From Sorghum bicolor (lineage: Eukaryota > Streptophyta > Magnoliopsida > Poales > Poaceae), in contig NC_012872.2 of NCBI RefSeq assembly GCF_000003195.3, positions 6,386,001 to 6,450,000 on the forward strand: a stretch of DNA of 64,000 bases, written 5' to 3'. The notes beneath the pieces were generated by a model. That model did not search any database. It saw only the letters and a program-made list of their open reading frames with translations, and had not been told where the DNA came from. Below are positions 1 through 11,691 of the stretch, piece after piece (positions within the stretch are counted from its first letter, which is position 1; each line of letters starts with the position of its first letter). The translations under genes and the position numbers were made by a program.

Positions 1-38
1 TGCCGAAATCCGAAATTTTTTCGGAACTAAACAAGACC
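1..38 (-). mobile_element. MITE end (GGCCTTGTTTAG family) cutting an F-box gene exon
   Basis: Read on the minus strand, the sequence runs from coding exon (ending TACAAACTAAG) directly into GGTCTTGTTTAGTTCC. That is the terminal motif of the MITE family seen complete at 3948, 10265, 13377, 14348 and 54688. The element continues past the window edge, so its other end and target duplication are not visible. Confidence 0.65.
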
Positions 39-1532
39 TTAGTTTGTAAAACACAGGCAACAGTTCTTTCGGATATTCTGGTTGAATCCAAATCTGCAAA
101 AGGGAGTGCCGAATATGGTAACCACATCACAGGTTATACTGAACCTATAGATAACATGCGCAATGGAAGCAAAAGGCATCGCCAATGAAGCTGTCACCTT
201 GACTAACCTTTTCACTCCTGAAGTTCAATTGTAGAGTAGTGATTGTGACATTGCCAAGGAAATCACTTAGCTTGAGCATCTTGTGCCAAGAGAGACCAAT
301 GTTGATGAGGCTCAAACTCCTGAGTTGTGGAACATAACTGAAAGACAAGGGATCTTGTTGAGTGATCCACATTCTAAAGGTCACCGTGGTGAGCTTTGGC
401 AACCACTTGAGATGAACTGTGTCAAAACGGCAGTCGTCCATCTCTAGCTCTCTAAGCTGCGGGTTTTCTACTTCTAGGGGAGACAGAACCCCCATGTCGC
501 AACTGTGCAAGCGAAGGAACTCCAGTCTCTTGCAAACGCTAAAAATGAGGGGCATGTCTGGTCTGTTTAAACTAATATTCTCTAGGTTGAGACGTGTGAG
601 ACCACCAAATGCATTTGGCCAAACTCCAAAGAGTGCCATCAGCTGCTTACCATGGAAGTTCACATCATCTTCGGTGCAGTGGGCATGTTTCTTCTTTGTC
701 AAGATTGTGAACTCTGCTGCACCAACCATCAGATTTTCCATTGCGTAACCAACAGGTTTGAACAATGGAGTTGGACTCATCTCCTATGTAGAATTGTAGA
801 CACAGTAGGTGAAGAGCATATTGTTTGAAATGTGTCCTCCCTGATAGGATGCTCTTTGTTGCTTCACGCATGGTGGCATTTGCCCGGGACAAATCGTCGA
901 GAGTGATCTTGGCCCTGTTGTCCTTATTAGGCTCAAAGGAACTAACCTTTATGACAAGTTTATTGAGCATAGCAGGTATGTGCCTCCATTGTCTAGAGAG
1001 TATACTGGTTCGTGCAGCGTCACAGATATCAAGTCGCTCAAGGATAGTAAGCAGAATGTCATCAGGCAACTTGCTTAGCCTGTCCTGTCGACCCTGTATT
1101 TCACCACCAAGAAAATGAATCAATGTATGCTTAGGTTACATGAAGTAGGGGAGTAAAAGAGGAATGTATACGTCACATTTTCGGTTGATTGTATCGTCAC
1201 CTAATAATTTCGTAAAGTTGTTATAAAAATGTACTCTCTCCATCCACAAAAGAATGCAATTTTAGCATAGTAATAATAAGTTAAAGTATCTAATGGAATT
1301 TTAGCATAGCTACTTGACCATGCTGATGTCTGTGTTCCATTAGACAAGCTATGGTCGAGTAGCTCACTTCATTATGTATGCAGGTAGTAACTTGTTGGCA
1401 AGACAAATCTATACATCATACTAGATAATAATACTAGACTAGAAGTAAAAACTCTTCCAATCTCAAAAGAGTAAGCAATCCAGCAACAGAACCCGGGAGA
1501 CTTACATGGTGGATTGCTTTGCCACGCCCCAT
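39..1532 (-). pseudogene. F-box/LRR protein gene (FBD-type family), frameshifted and MITE-interrupted
   Basis: Plant F-box/LRR proteins act as substrate adaptors of SCF ubiquitin ligases. Three exons can be modelled. Exon 1 is 1532-1506 (MGRGKAIHH, then donor GTAAG). Exon 2 is 1093-208. Exon 3 begins at 93 (IWIQPEYPKELLPVFYKLR). Joining exons 1 and 2 gives MGRGKAIHHGRQDRLSKLPD, and the F-box core LPDDILLTILERLDICDAAR lies at about residues 17-36. Leucine-rich repeats follow (LRSLSLINIGL, LRELEMDDC). Exon 2 is not continuously open: the F-box frame and the LRR frame meet near 750-757, where one base is extra. Exon 3 then runs into a MITE at 38. Two lesions make a pseudogene likely, although the frameshift alone could be a sequence error. 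The 3' end lies outside the window. Confidence 0.75.
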
Positions 1533-3947
1533 CCCCGTAGCGATGGCGATGAAACGCCGACGTTATTGTAGGCCACGGAGCGCTAGGCTTCCGGATAAGT
1601 TAAGAGCTCCGGAAGCCAATATACTCCGTCCTTACGAGATAGCAGACAAAGCCAGACACGGCGGAGGGCCGAGACCATAGACGGAGGCGCCGCGCCCTGG
1701 CCGCCTCCGCTCTCGAAACGGAAAAGGTTCTTCCTTCCGAATTTTATTAGGAGATGGAATCGCCTGTCTACATACTCTACATATACCGGGAGTTCATTAG
1801 GCAATTACCGATCGAGGTCGAATTCGATCTCGCATGCAGATTCTAAAGAGAGTTTTTAAACTCGATTTACCAGGTGCGAGGAGAGGAGATACAGCCAATC
1901 GCTGCCCCGGCGAGCCCGAAACCGCCGCCGCCAGAGACGAGGCGGATGGTAAAAGATAGAGATGGCAACGGATACAAATCTGCTGCTGGGTTTTGTTAAT
2001 CCAAATCTATGCTATGAATATAGATTTTACCTATAAAAACCCCATGACTTATGATAAGTTTAATTTGGTGCCCAGACTCATGCTCATCGTGTCACACGTA
2101 ACTATCGGGTTAACACATCCATATAGCAATAAAAAAACAGAACATGAAAGTATATCCATTCTTTTTTTTTCTCTTGAATGGACATATCATCTTATATATG
2201 TCTCTAAATCTAGTAGTTTAGTAGAAAAATTTAGGATATTGTGGACTGATTTTTTCGCTATGATGGATAGGGTTTTAAAAATCTATGAGTTTACGAGTTT
2301 GGGTACTATTAGGTCTGGATTTTGCCCATTAATAAACACATAGGTGGAGAAACTGACTCATATATCTTTACCGTAATAAAGTAAAAAACCCATCAGATTC
2401 AGGATACCTATTGTCATGTTGAGAAAATAGAGGATTGTGTGTGTGTGAATGGGGTAGCCGGGTTGGTGGTGGTGAGGGAACAGGCCGAAAAGATGTTCGT
2501 GCCCACGGCCCAGCAAGCAAAACCCAGGCCAGGCTCAAAATATTCAGGCCTTGCTCGACGGCAGGGTTTTTCCGTCCTCTAAATCTGATTATTACCTAGG
2601 CATCCAAAAAGATATTCAAATTCTTTGTTTTAGATATAACTATATAAGTAGTTGTTTCTCAAAAAAAAAACTATATAAGTAGTTAGGCTAGGGAAAAGTG
2701 AATACCTTCTATACAAGCGTCATACTAGTATTTGTTCGACAAGGTTAGTGTGACTGACAATAAGCAACCGCAAGGGGAAGGAAGGAGTGGTGAGATGAGT
2801 GAATGTTGGGTTGAAGTTGTTAAAGTTTAACATGTACTATAGTATTTTTGTTTTATTTGACAATTAGTATCCAATTATAGGCTAATTAGGCTCAAAAGAT
2901 TCGTCTCTCAAATTACTCTCTAACTGTATTTTTAGTTTCTAGTTTCGTAAATAGTTTATTATTTAGTACTTCATACATGTGTCCAAACATTCGATGTGAC
3001 GGACAGTAATCAACCAAACAGAGTCCGAAAAAAAAACACAAACATGACTTCGTGTGCTGTAAACAAGCGTGTTTGCAGCTATAACATAATTGGGAAAAAA
3101 ACAGAAGGAATGATACTCAATTGCACTCTCGTAGGACGAACAATACAAACGTGCGCCTAGGCGCGAAAAAGAAGTGAATTCAGCAGCATCTAGTTGAAGT
3201 TGAAGGGAACCTTGTCGGGTTTTCGACGACTCTATTCGCTTGTCTTATAAGTTGTACGGTTTTTCTCTTATAATAAATCAGCGAATATTACTTTCAGCCA
3301 TGAATTTTCAGAGAAACGATCCTTTATATTTTGTATAATATATGATTTTTTTTCCGCTTTACATGTTGATTGCAATTATGCAGACAATTGTGGGCCAAAT
3401 AGTATATGTTGGAGGCATAACAGTTCTGGAAACTGGAGCACCTTGTAGAATTTCGCATCATTGAAATTCGGGATTTGAGGTAGTCGAAGTTGTGTTTATT
3501 TCACTCAGATAATTTTCATTGGTAGTGTCTCATTTTCTACAATTATACCATTTACGGAGGAATGGAACAAGATGTCGCGCTGTATGAGGATCTTGGTTGG
3601 TTGCCACCAGTTATCTCTGCATATAATAAACCTGCTTGTATGTTTGAGTCACTTGTCTGCATTTTCGTTTACAGAGCACCACATATTTGTGCAGAGCCTC
3701 GGTGAATTGAACCTATTCGCAGAAAAGCTATAAATAAAATTATTGTTCGCTGATTTATTATAATAAAAAAATATTTTTAAATAAGTGGTAATTCGGCAAA
3801 TAAGCTTAATAGATTGCACCCACGCTTAATGGTATCTTGGATGCTTCTGGTGCAACCAAGGTTGCCCAAGTGTTCCTTCACCTGTTCCTTTTTTTTTTTT
3901 TTGAGATCGAGCTTTGACCTGTACTTCATTAAGAGGGGATTGCTTGA
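1533..3947. other. Intergenic, MITE-derived debris, no gene recognised
   Basis: A GC-rich stretch at 1540-1960 may be the F-box gene's 5' region. From about 1959 there is a GATGGCAACGGATAC-type repeat of the kind common in grasses. At 2641-2690 the words ACTATATAAGTAGTT are duplicated around a poly-A tract. About 2816-3006 resembles a diverged relative of the GGCCTTGTTTAG MITE family. About 3227-3300 and 3640-3830 carry TTCGCTTGTCTTATAAG and GCTGATTTATTATAATAAA motifs of another small MITE family. Short ORFs here show no family similarity that I recognise. Confidence 0.5.
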
Positions 3948-4190
3948 GGCCTTGTTTACTTCCTCCCAAAAACCCAAAACTTTTCAAGATTCTCCGTCAC
4001 ATCGAATCTTTAGACGTATGCATGGAGTATTAAATATAGATGAAAATAAAGACTAATTACACAGTTTGGTCGAAATTGACAAGACGAATGTTTTGAGCCT
4101 AGTTAGTCCATGATTGGACAATAATTACCACAAACAAACGAAAAAGCTACAGTGTAACGAAATGTTTTGGTTGAGGAACTAAACACGGCC
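3948..4190 (+). mobile_element. MITE, GGCCTTGTTTAG family, complete
   Basis: The element starts GGCCTTGTTTACTTCC and ends GGAACTAAACACGGCC, so the terminal inverted repeats match. It is flanked by TGA on both sides, a 3-bp target duplication. Internal words such as CTCCGTCACATCGAATCTTT recur in the other copies in this window. The 3-bp duplication and GGCC ends fit a Tourist-like (PIF/Harbinger) MITE. The superfamily is inferred. Confidence 0.85.
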
Positions 4191-4233
4191 TGAAGGTCAT
4201 GGTTGTTCGGTTCAAACGCCACGATCTGCTTAA

Positions 4234-4435
4234 GGGCACTCACAATGCAGACTCTATCATAGAGTCTAAAGTTATTTATTACCTCGAACAACGTGGACCT
4301 AGAGTCTAAATAAGACTTGGAGTCTTATTTTTTATACCTCTTTCTTCAATAAACATGCTGCCACATCAGCAAAATACCATAAATAATATGTAATTGTCTT
4401 GGACTCTTTGATAGAGTCTTGCACTGTGAATGCCC
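4234..4435. mobile_element. Tourist-like MITE with GGGCAYTCACA ends
   Basis: The left end GGGCACTCACAATGCAGACT is the near-perfect inverse of the right end, and the palindromic word GACTCTATCATAGAGTC sits just inside. TAA flanks both ends, the usual Tourist target duplication. The element lies 43 bp downstream of the preceding MITE. Confidence 0.8.
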
Positions 4436-4462
4436 TAACTGTTTGCTGTCATCGATGCACAA

Positions 4463-4560
4463 GGTACAAGGTGGATGTAGTGACGGAAGACGCAACAGGT
4501 ACTATGCACTTCAATGATCTACAGCTGGTGGGTTAAAAAAAATTCAGCAACCCACCCCCG
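4463..4560 (+). pseudogene. RPA1-like exon fragment
   Basis: Translation of 4465 onward gives YKVDVVTEDATGTMHFNDLQ. This is colinear with the start of the last exon of the intact RPA1-like gene downstream (YKLDAVIKDETDSMNVMIFD at 9083 onward). It is a fragment of the C-terminal OB-fold of a replication protein A large-subunit relative. A second, shorter copy of the same sequence lies at about 5390-5464. It is too short to be functional. Confidence 0.6.
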
Positions 4561-4683
4561 CTGTCCCTGCTGACACCGTTAGTGGTTTGACGTATATAGA
4601 TTGTAGAAATTGATTTATTTAAAGACAAAAAAGTATCGGTTCGTATAAGATTATGTCACCATTAGTCGTTGTGCTTCTAGTTA

Positions 4684-5300
4684 TTAACAGGTAATGGCTA
4701 ATCCTACATCGGTCGCTACAAAAGGTGGCGCAGCCTGCCCATCCTTCCGCCACGCCACAACCACTGCCCTTGCAACTTTGGCTGCCCTACTGGCCTTGCA
4801 CCCATGTCCACCAGCCTCATCCTCGTCCTCGACCTGCCTGATGTACCGCTCAGCCTCCTTGTCCCCGTAGTGGAGGACGCCGAGCACGTAGGCCGCCACC
4901 TGGTGCCCGGCAGTGGCTGCCCGTTTGAGCCACTCGATGCCGAGCTCCATGCTCCCGACGACGCCCTCCTTGCACGCATGTCCTGGCAACTGCAAAAGCA
5001 AAGCAAGACACGCACGGTACACAAGTTTATAGTGTGCGTACTACACGTACCTATAGTATGTACACGTTTCGATCGGTACACCGACCGACCGACACGTACG
5101 TAGTCATGAATGAATGTATATATATGTCATCAGTGCGAGGTTTGGGTAGACTGCATGCTGAGTTGCGCAGACGTACGTGGCTCGTAGGCTGCAGATGTCC
5201 CTTCATCGGATGCGGCGATGTGCGCAGCGATCTCGACAACCACGTCGTAGTTAGCACCATCATGGCGCGCACAGCTAGCAGAACGACGATGAAGTTGTCA
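4684..5300 (-). pseudogene. F-box protein with Sel1-like repeat, gene fragment
   Basis: The minus-strand exon from 4989 to 4684 follows a good acceptor (TTTTGCAG) and encodes LPGHACKEGVVGSMELGIEW, then LKRAATAGHQVAAYVLGVLH and YGDKEAERYIRQVEDEDEAG. The alternating small and aromatic residues and the helix pair match Sel1/TPR-like repeats in a grass family of small F-box proteins. Upstream, about 5290-5140 encodes ANYDVVVEIAAHIAASDEGT, which looks like the start of the F-box of the same family. The middle of the F-box and most repeats are missing. I read this as a truncated copy. It lies between two copies of an RPA-like sequence, which suggests duplication or transposition of the whole block. 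Confidence 0.55.
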
Positions 5301-5387
5301 ACTAGCTACTCGATCGATGTTTGTCTCTTGTTATTTTAGGTATCGTTAGTTCTGATCAAAAGCTAGCAAATTAATAGTTCTCCTCAA

Positions 5388-5464
5388 CAGGTACTATGCA
5401 CTTCAATGATCTACAGCTGGCGGGTTAAAAAAAATCAGCAACCCACCCGCCCCCACCCCCGCTG
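5388..5464 (+). repeat. Second copy of the 4496-4560 sequence (direct repeat)
   Basis: CAACAGGTACTATGCACTTC and the following 45 bases repeat 4493-4560 with few changes, including the A-rich run and the CCACCC-rich tail. Together the two copies bracket the F-box/Sel1 fragment as a direct repeat of about 65 bp. Confidence 0.8.
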
Positions 5465-6400
5465 GTCATTGTGTGTTTAATTCGTGTATATGACCGTGAC
5501 AATGGAATTGGGTGGTCTACACCGCACGTCCTCTGCGCCTTAGACTTACACACACGAAGTTGTTTATATAACCGTGCCTTGCTAGCTAGTACTAGGGATG
5601 AAAAAAAGATCGAATACGGACGGATATCATCGATATCATATTTGTTTTTATATTTTTTGGTCGAATTCGGATTCGAATACGGATAATGTCAATCATGTCA
5701 CATAAGATACGATTGGATGTCGATATTATTAATATACGATTTAAGTATTCGGATACGGATACGGTAGCGGATGTTGAATATTCGGATTCGGATACGGACA
5801 GATCTGAACCTCTCTAAACGAATTCGATCTCGAATACGATCGGAAAATATCCGTATCAAAAAATATCAAATTTAGCTCAAGGTGTTTTCTAGCTAGGTCC
5901 TAATTAAAAACGTAAATGCATATTTACATGTCTATAAACTTACTGATTATGTTACATGACATTTAAATCACCATAACTTAGATTAATCTATTTCCTAAAA
6001 AAAAAGAAACTTAGATTAATCTGCCTCCGACACACTTATTGCACAATTACATGGCAGTGACATGGCTCGCCTGCCGATACTGCAGAGAGTTGCGACCAGC
6101 ATATGCACCTTACATTCTAGTACCATATTATTGTGCAAATAACTTATCTTATTTGCACAAGTTTTTTAGGAAGTGCATGCATTCCATATATCTCATGATT
6201 TGTGAAATAAATATGCTTATCTACCATCCTCTGTATTCTTTCTCTCAAAATAAATACAATCTTCCTTTTTAAGGGCAGCTCTAGTGCGGTGCCCAATCAA
6301 AGCAGAGTTTGATCATCTTCGGCAAGGTTGACTAGTTCCTTGTTCGCTTGAACTTAGTAGTTTAACTTATCAGCCATGGTATAATATTTCTCAAAAATTT
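5465..6400. other. Intergenic, degenerate GGATACGGAT-rich repeat, no gene
   Basis: About 5590-5880 contains many repeats of GAATACGGA, GGATACGGATACGG and GAATTCGGATTCG, a simple-motif transposon-derived repeat frequent in grass genomes. 6285-6400 carries CTTGTTCGCTTGAACTTAG, similar to another MITE end seen near 53890. No convincing coding sequence is present. Confidence 0.45.
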
Positions 6401-6401
6401 A

Positions 6402-6641
6402 GGTCTTGTTTAGTTCCTAAAATTCTTTGTAAAAAGTTTTAGATTATCCGTCACATCAAATTTTACAGTGCATACATAGAGCAATAAAAAATATAGATAA
6501 AAATAATAACTAATTTTATAGTTTATCTATAATTTGTGAGATAAATTTTTTAGCGTAATTAATCTATAATTAGATAATATTTATCAAATACAATGAAAGT
6601 ATTACGATCTCAATTTTACAATTTTTTTTAGAACTAAAGGC
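6402..6641 (+). mobile_element. MITE, GGCCTTGTTTAG family, diverged
   Basis: The left end is GGTCTTGTTTAGTTCC and the right end is GAACTAAAGGC. The internal order of words (TTATCCGTCACATCAAATTTT, then TGTGAGATAAATTTTT, then ATAATATTTATCAAATAC) matches the other copies with many C-to-T type changes. It lies about 200 bp upstream of the RPA1-like gene's start codon, in its presumed promoter. Confidence 0.7.
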
Positions 6642-6843
6642 ATCGTCCTGTCCCGTCAAGATTACTTCACACCAGTCGCTTGCCTATTCCTTCCACGTGC
6701 TACACTCCGCGTCTCCTCAGTTTTGTTTTTGTTTTTGTTCTTGTTTTTTTTGGAAGCACTCCTCGTCTAACTTGTGCCGCTACTGCGGCTGCAGGAGCAG
6801 CAACGGGTGCATTCTCTTCCTCTCAGGCCGGTGACGGTGAGAC

Positions 6844-9370
6844 ATGCTGCTGCGCAAGCCTCCGTCGCTCCACCAGGCGAGGTACACCAGTTTCTTGACT
6901 GTTACCTCGTCTTGATCTCAATCAAAAAGCCTCGCCTTGATCGTTTGTTCTTGAAATCTGGAGTAGTCGGTAATGCGTCCGATGCCTCTAGTTCTTGAAG
7001 CGGAATGCATTCGCTAGCCTAGGATCCGACGCTTCAATTCCCCCCCTTTCAATAGCAACAGTAACTGATGAACCTGATAGCGCAGTAACTTGAATCGGCG
7101 GTTTATTTTACCGCCGCATGATTTTTTTTCTTTTTTCTTTACTTTTTAGTGCAGGACTATAGATGGCAATTAAGATCAACCTAGACACTAGCATCGAAAT
7201 CTTCGCCGCTGGTTCTGGTGTCTCTCTGTCTCTGCGAGTATCGTTCTGTAATCTGTACTGATCTGTGTTCTGTTCTTTGTTCTCCTGCAGCCCAGGGTTA
7301 GGGATGAGGACAAGCTTGAGCCCCCATGCCGGAATGCGTGGTCCATCACAAGGTCAAGGTGACTTCACCCCGCTGTCCCAGTTAACCCTCGGATACCACG
7401 GTCGGAGCTGCAGAGTCCTGGTGCGCGTCTCCAGGATTTGGGTGGCCTCCAATCCAATTACTGGCGAGGTATACGGTCTCCACTGCCTCCTGATCGACGG
7501 CGAGGTGAGGCAGTCCATTCCCCAGCTCAAGTTCTTTAGTCCATATACTAAACCGGTGACAAGTAGCACACTTCTAGTCCCTGATATTTCAGTATCAGCA
7601 CACCCTTTTTCCTTTTTTCCCCCTCTCTCTCTGATGATATGTACATTTGTAGGGTGTAGTTATGCAAGCGTGTGCGCGTCCCTGGGACATGGAGCGACTC
7701 AAACACCAGCTAGTTGAAGGGAAGGTCTACGCCTTGTCGAATTTCGGAGTACGCGAAAAATTGGACAAGTACATGGCCTGTAGCAATGGTTTAGTAATTA
7801 GCATGGGAGCACAGACAGTGGTGAATGAGATAACCGACCATGCCGGTTCTTCGATACCTCTCCATAGCTTTGAGTTTGTTGATTTTGGTGATCTTCCATC
7901 TAGGAACAATGACAGGAGCTTGTTTACAGGTAGATGTTTTAGGAACTGAGAGTACAATTGCAATGAATTTTGCTGTTTGCATATTTCTGAATTGAGCCTT
8001 TTACTTGCTTGTTTGGTAGATGTCATTGGCCAGATAGTTTCCATTGAAGATGAGGGGTGGACTTGGAAGTGGGGTGCTTGGCGTAACATATCTTTTCGCA
8101 ACATACATCTGCGTGATTTGGGGTGATGGATTACTAATCTTCCTTCCAAATCATCAGTTTACATTTGTGCCAGCACCTTACTTTATGTATTACTGTTTAT
8201 AGGGGAAAGCAATTGAATGTCACTCTTTTTGGAGATTTGGGTAGCAATTTCGACGCAGAGCAGGTTTTCAAGCAAGGCCAAAAAGTCCCAGTTGTTGCTA
8301 TTTTTGCAGGGATGCTTGTTGAGCATTACAAAGGTCAGCTATTTCTTTAAGTGCATAATAATAATGTCATCCTTCCTTGTTTTTCAGATCTCATCTCACC
8401 ATCATGCAATTTAGAAATAGGCTTTATAGTTCGCTCAACATCTGCTTCAAAATACTACCTGGATTTGGATGTAGAGGAGGTGCAAAAGTTCCGCGCAAGG
8501 TGTGTGGACTCACTGAACTCAATCATTTATACTTGAGCAGAAATGCTGATCAAGGTTACATAAGGCCAGAGCTAATAGTTCTATGTGTATGCAGCTTGGA
8601 TGGTCCATATAAACCGATTGATCGCCTCCCATGTCGGCTTCAAAAACCTTTAAATCCAACTGAGTTAATTGATAGCTGGCGAACAATAAAGCAGCTGAGA
8701 AACCTCAATTCAGATGAATTACAGGTTAGGTGGCGCCCTTTGATCAGATTTAAACCATATGTCTTGCTCACTTATCTGTTCCTTTTTCTCTATGGCAGCG
8801 CACCTGGTTGTGCAGAGCCACCTTGAAAGGCATAGACTCCAATAAAGGTTGGTCATACCAGTCATGCTTTCACTGCCATCACTCGGTTAGTTGGGATGGA
8901 AGCAAATTCTTGTGCAACTATGGTTGTCCAAATAACAAGTTATCTGTTAGGTGAGAATCTGAAAGACTATTATATTTCTGCCATTCCCACATGGCTGCTC
9001 AATTTGTAGTTTTCATATGCAGCAACATGTTGTGTTTCCCTTTTGAAAGACCTCACCAGGTTGATGTTTTTGCTAAGTAAGGTACAAGCTGGATGCAGTG
9101 ATTAAAGACGAGACAGACTCTATGAATGTCATGATATTTGATGGTCCAGCACAAAAGCTTGTAGGTGTTCCAGCAGAGGAGCTCAATGGAGAGGTCACAG
9201 GTGATGACATCTCAGCTGTCATCAGTTCGCAACACAGACGTGCCTTCGTTATGACATCTTCAGCTGTCATTAAGTTTTTATGCCGCACCGAAGGTGGCTG
9301 TTCCGGCTCCGTGCCACCGAAGAAGCATTTGGGCTTAGTAGTCCCATCCACTCAATGTAGCCATGTATGA
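6844..9370 (+). CDS. Replication protein A 70 kDa-like (RPA1-like) DNA-binding protein, nine exons
   Basis: The model has nine exons with GT-AG introns and consistent phases: 6844-6881, 7291-7504, 7653-7929, 8020-8122, 8203-8333, 8388-8499, 8595-8724, 8799-8950 and 9082-9370. They give 481 residues with no internal stop. An N-terminal OB-fold of the DUF223 type is visible (LSQLTLGYHGRSCRVLVRVS), then a middle OB region (KQLNVTLFGDLGSNFDAEQV). A C-terminal RPA-C domain follows, with a zinc ribbon formed by C358, C361, C374 and C378 and the sequence YKLDAVIKDETDSM. RPA1 relatives bind single-stranded DNA in replication and repair. In plants, such short DUF223-type members form a large, poorly characterised family, some of it linked to Helitrons. 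The start in exon 1 is chosen because MLLRKPPSLHQAS joins in frame to exon 2; an internal Met at 7304 is an alternative. Nuclear function is inferred. Confidence 0.85.
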
Positions 9371-10264
9371 ACTGGAAGGCAATATATGTAATTTTCATCG
9401 AAATATAAGTTGTATATATGCCAAACTGCCACTAGACTGGATGTCTGGATGCCTTAGGTTTCAGTAGACTTTGTGATTGTGGTCTTGTGGACATGTGAAT
9501 ATGTGACTCTGACTGTGGTCTCTGTGATGTGTATCTGTGACTGTTTGTGGTTTCAGTATATATTTGTTTGCGCTCACTGATTATTCTATAAAATGGAAAT
9601 AGTTCTGCCCTCTACAATTGCACAAATATATGGTGAAATGTGAAGACAGATAAAGAAATGTAAATACCAGGCTCAATTTATTGGCTCCACCAAGACAATT
9701 TTTGATTCCTTATTTGGAAGATTTTGGCATCGCCAAAGTGCAAGTTATTCAGTCGGGTTATTTTACAACATAGAGTTTGGACATCTGATCGTTCGGGGGC
9801 ATGTGGTTTGCCAAACCCCAAAAATTGCCCCCGTGTCGTCGGTTGCCAGAGTCTATTAGCTTACATCTTTTCCAAGATTATCGTTTCAGCAAATGGCTGT
9901 GGGAAGGCATTGTGTCTTGGCTTAATTGGTATACCCTACGATCCACGGCGAAAATGTCCTGGAACGACATGGTTTGTGTTCAACGTGCAACCAAAAGTGC
10001 GCTCCGTGACCATCTTAATGTGCTAGGTATAGTGTGGAAAGAAACAAATGTGCAAACTTTCAAACCTACCAGTGCAATCACTACGACAGAGAAGCTAGTT
10101 TGAGACGGTTGAACAGAAAACAGATCATCAAAATAGCTCTCGGCAGTAGTCGCAGGACTATCTTATTTAATCAAATACCGGCTTTGCTATGTACATATAT
10201 ATTCCTTGCACATCTATGTGGACCCTAATAATATATTAGCAGTGATAGTACTGCAAGTATGCAA
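9371..10264 (+). pseudogene. 3' flank of the RPA1-like gene, then a LINE (non-LTR retrotransposon) zf-RVT remnant
   Basis: 9371-9650 is likely 3' UTR and flank. From about 9740 to 10060 the plus strand encodes, in two frames, HRVWTSDRSGACGLPNPKNC and then CRRLPESISLHLFQDYRFSK followed by WLWEGIVSWLNWYTLRSTAK. This is the zinc-finger-like tail found after the reverse transcriptase of plant LINEs. The frame changes near 9830 and no reverse transcriptase is present, so it is a decayed 3' fragment. Confidence 0.6.
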
Positions 10265-10507
10265 GGCCTTGTTTAGTTCACCCCAAAAACCAAAAAGTTT
10301 TCAAGATTTTCCGTCACATCAAATCTTGCGGCACATGCATGAAGCAGTAAATATAGACGAAAACAAAAAATAATTACACAGTTTGTCTGTAAATTACGAG
10401 ACAAATCTTTTAACTCTAATTAGTTCATGATTGGATAATATTTGCCACAAACAAACGAAAGTGTTACAGTAACCAAAAACTTTTTATTTCGCGAACAAAA
10501 CAAGGCC
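10265..10507 (+). mobile_element. MITE, GGCCTTGTTTAG family, complete
   Basis: The element begins GGCCTTGTTTAGTTCACC and ends GCGAACAAAACAAGGCC. All internal words of the family are present. A matching 3-bp flank is not obvious (CAA on the left, ACG on the right), so the duplication may have mutated. Confidence 0.85.
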
Positions 10508-11691
10508 ACGCTCGTCTGTCAGAAATTGTAAAAGCTGGAGCTGGATCAGTCCTTTTAAAAGTCACATGTGGTTCGGTGTACAGTGTCTCACTGCAAGTGT
10601 TTATTGCATGAGATCTTTTCCCCAATCGCGTGTTATTGTATTAAAGTCACGTTATTAATCCTTTTATACTACTAGTATATTCGGAACTCTGAAGCATCTG
10701 TTCCGGGCCTCTGTTTTCTTCGCTCCGTAGAAGCCCAATAGAGTTTGTACTAGTGGGCCTCCGTCGACGCTGATGGGAACCACCCGTCGTCACATGTTTT
10801 TCTTGTCAGTTGAGAGAACGGGACGAGGCGCTCAAACTATGTTTCTTCATTATTATTTCATTTTTTCTGTCTATATTCTTTCTTTTTCAGTTTTTGTTTT
10901 TTAATTTTATTTTATTTCCTATCCTTTCCTTATTATTTTTTTGTTTAATTTTATCTTTTATTTTCATTTTTTTTGGTTTTATTATTTTTTTCTTCCTTAC
11001 TTCTATTTCTATTTCTTTTTTCTATTTTCAGGTTTTCTATGTTTCTTCATTCTTATTTATTCTTATTTTATGTTATATTTTCTTTTAATTTTCTTTTTTA
11101 TCCTTATTTAAATTATTCATTTATTTTATTTGCTCTATGCACTTTTTATCATTTGTTAATCATGTTTGATTTTATATTTTTCTTCTTAGTAATTTTATTT
11201 TTTTTATTTTCTATATATGTGATGTTTATTAGTATATATTTAGTGTTTTATGTTGTGTTATGTCATGTTTACGTAGTATACATGTGGTGTTCTTGATGTT
11301 TCTTATGGTGTTCACTTAATATACATGTAATCTATAATAGATGCGAAGTTCTATAATATATTTAATGATATTTTATGATGTATTTAGTGATGTTAATGTT
11401 CTATAAATATATTTACGATATTTGAAAAGTAACCCATTGACATTATTTGAAATTTTTCTCCATTTTGTGTTTTACTTTTTTCTTATGCCTTTTGCTCTAG
11501 ATTTTATTATTATTTTTTATCTATGTCATGTATTTATGTATTTTTATGTATATTGTAATATCAGTTTCATAAACCTAAAACCAAAATACTATTCTTCTAA
11601 ATCGATAACATTTTTTTACAAAGACAAAACATTGGCTGTTGAACCTAGAATATTGTCTCTACTTAATAAAAAAATATTTTATTTTTATAAA
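10508..11691. other. T-rich low-complexity region, no gene
   Basis: About 10840-11560 is extremely T-rich on the plus strand. The long ORFs in it encode only Phe, Ile, Leu and Ser runs and reflect base composition. No transposon ends were recognised inside it. Confidence 0.6.

Noticed and set aside
1583..1804. Minus-strand ORF of 73 residues upstream of the F-box gene
   Set aside because: No similarity or splice support; it probably lies in the 5' flank.
8377..8826. Plus-strand ORF of 149 residues
   Set aside because: It runs through introns of the RPA1-like gene in the wrong frame.
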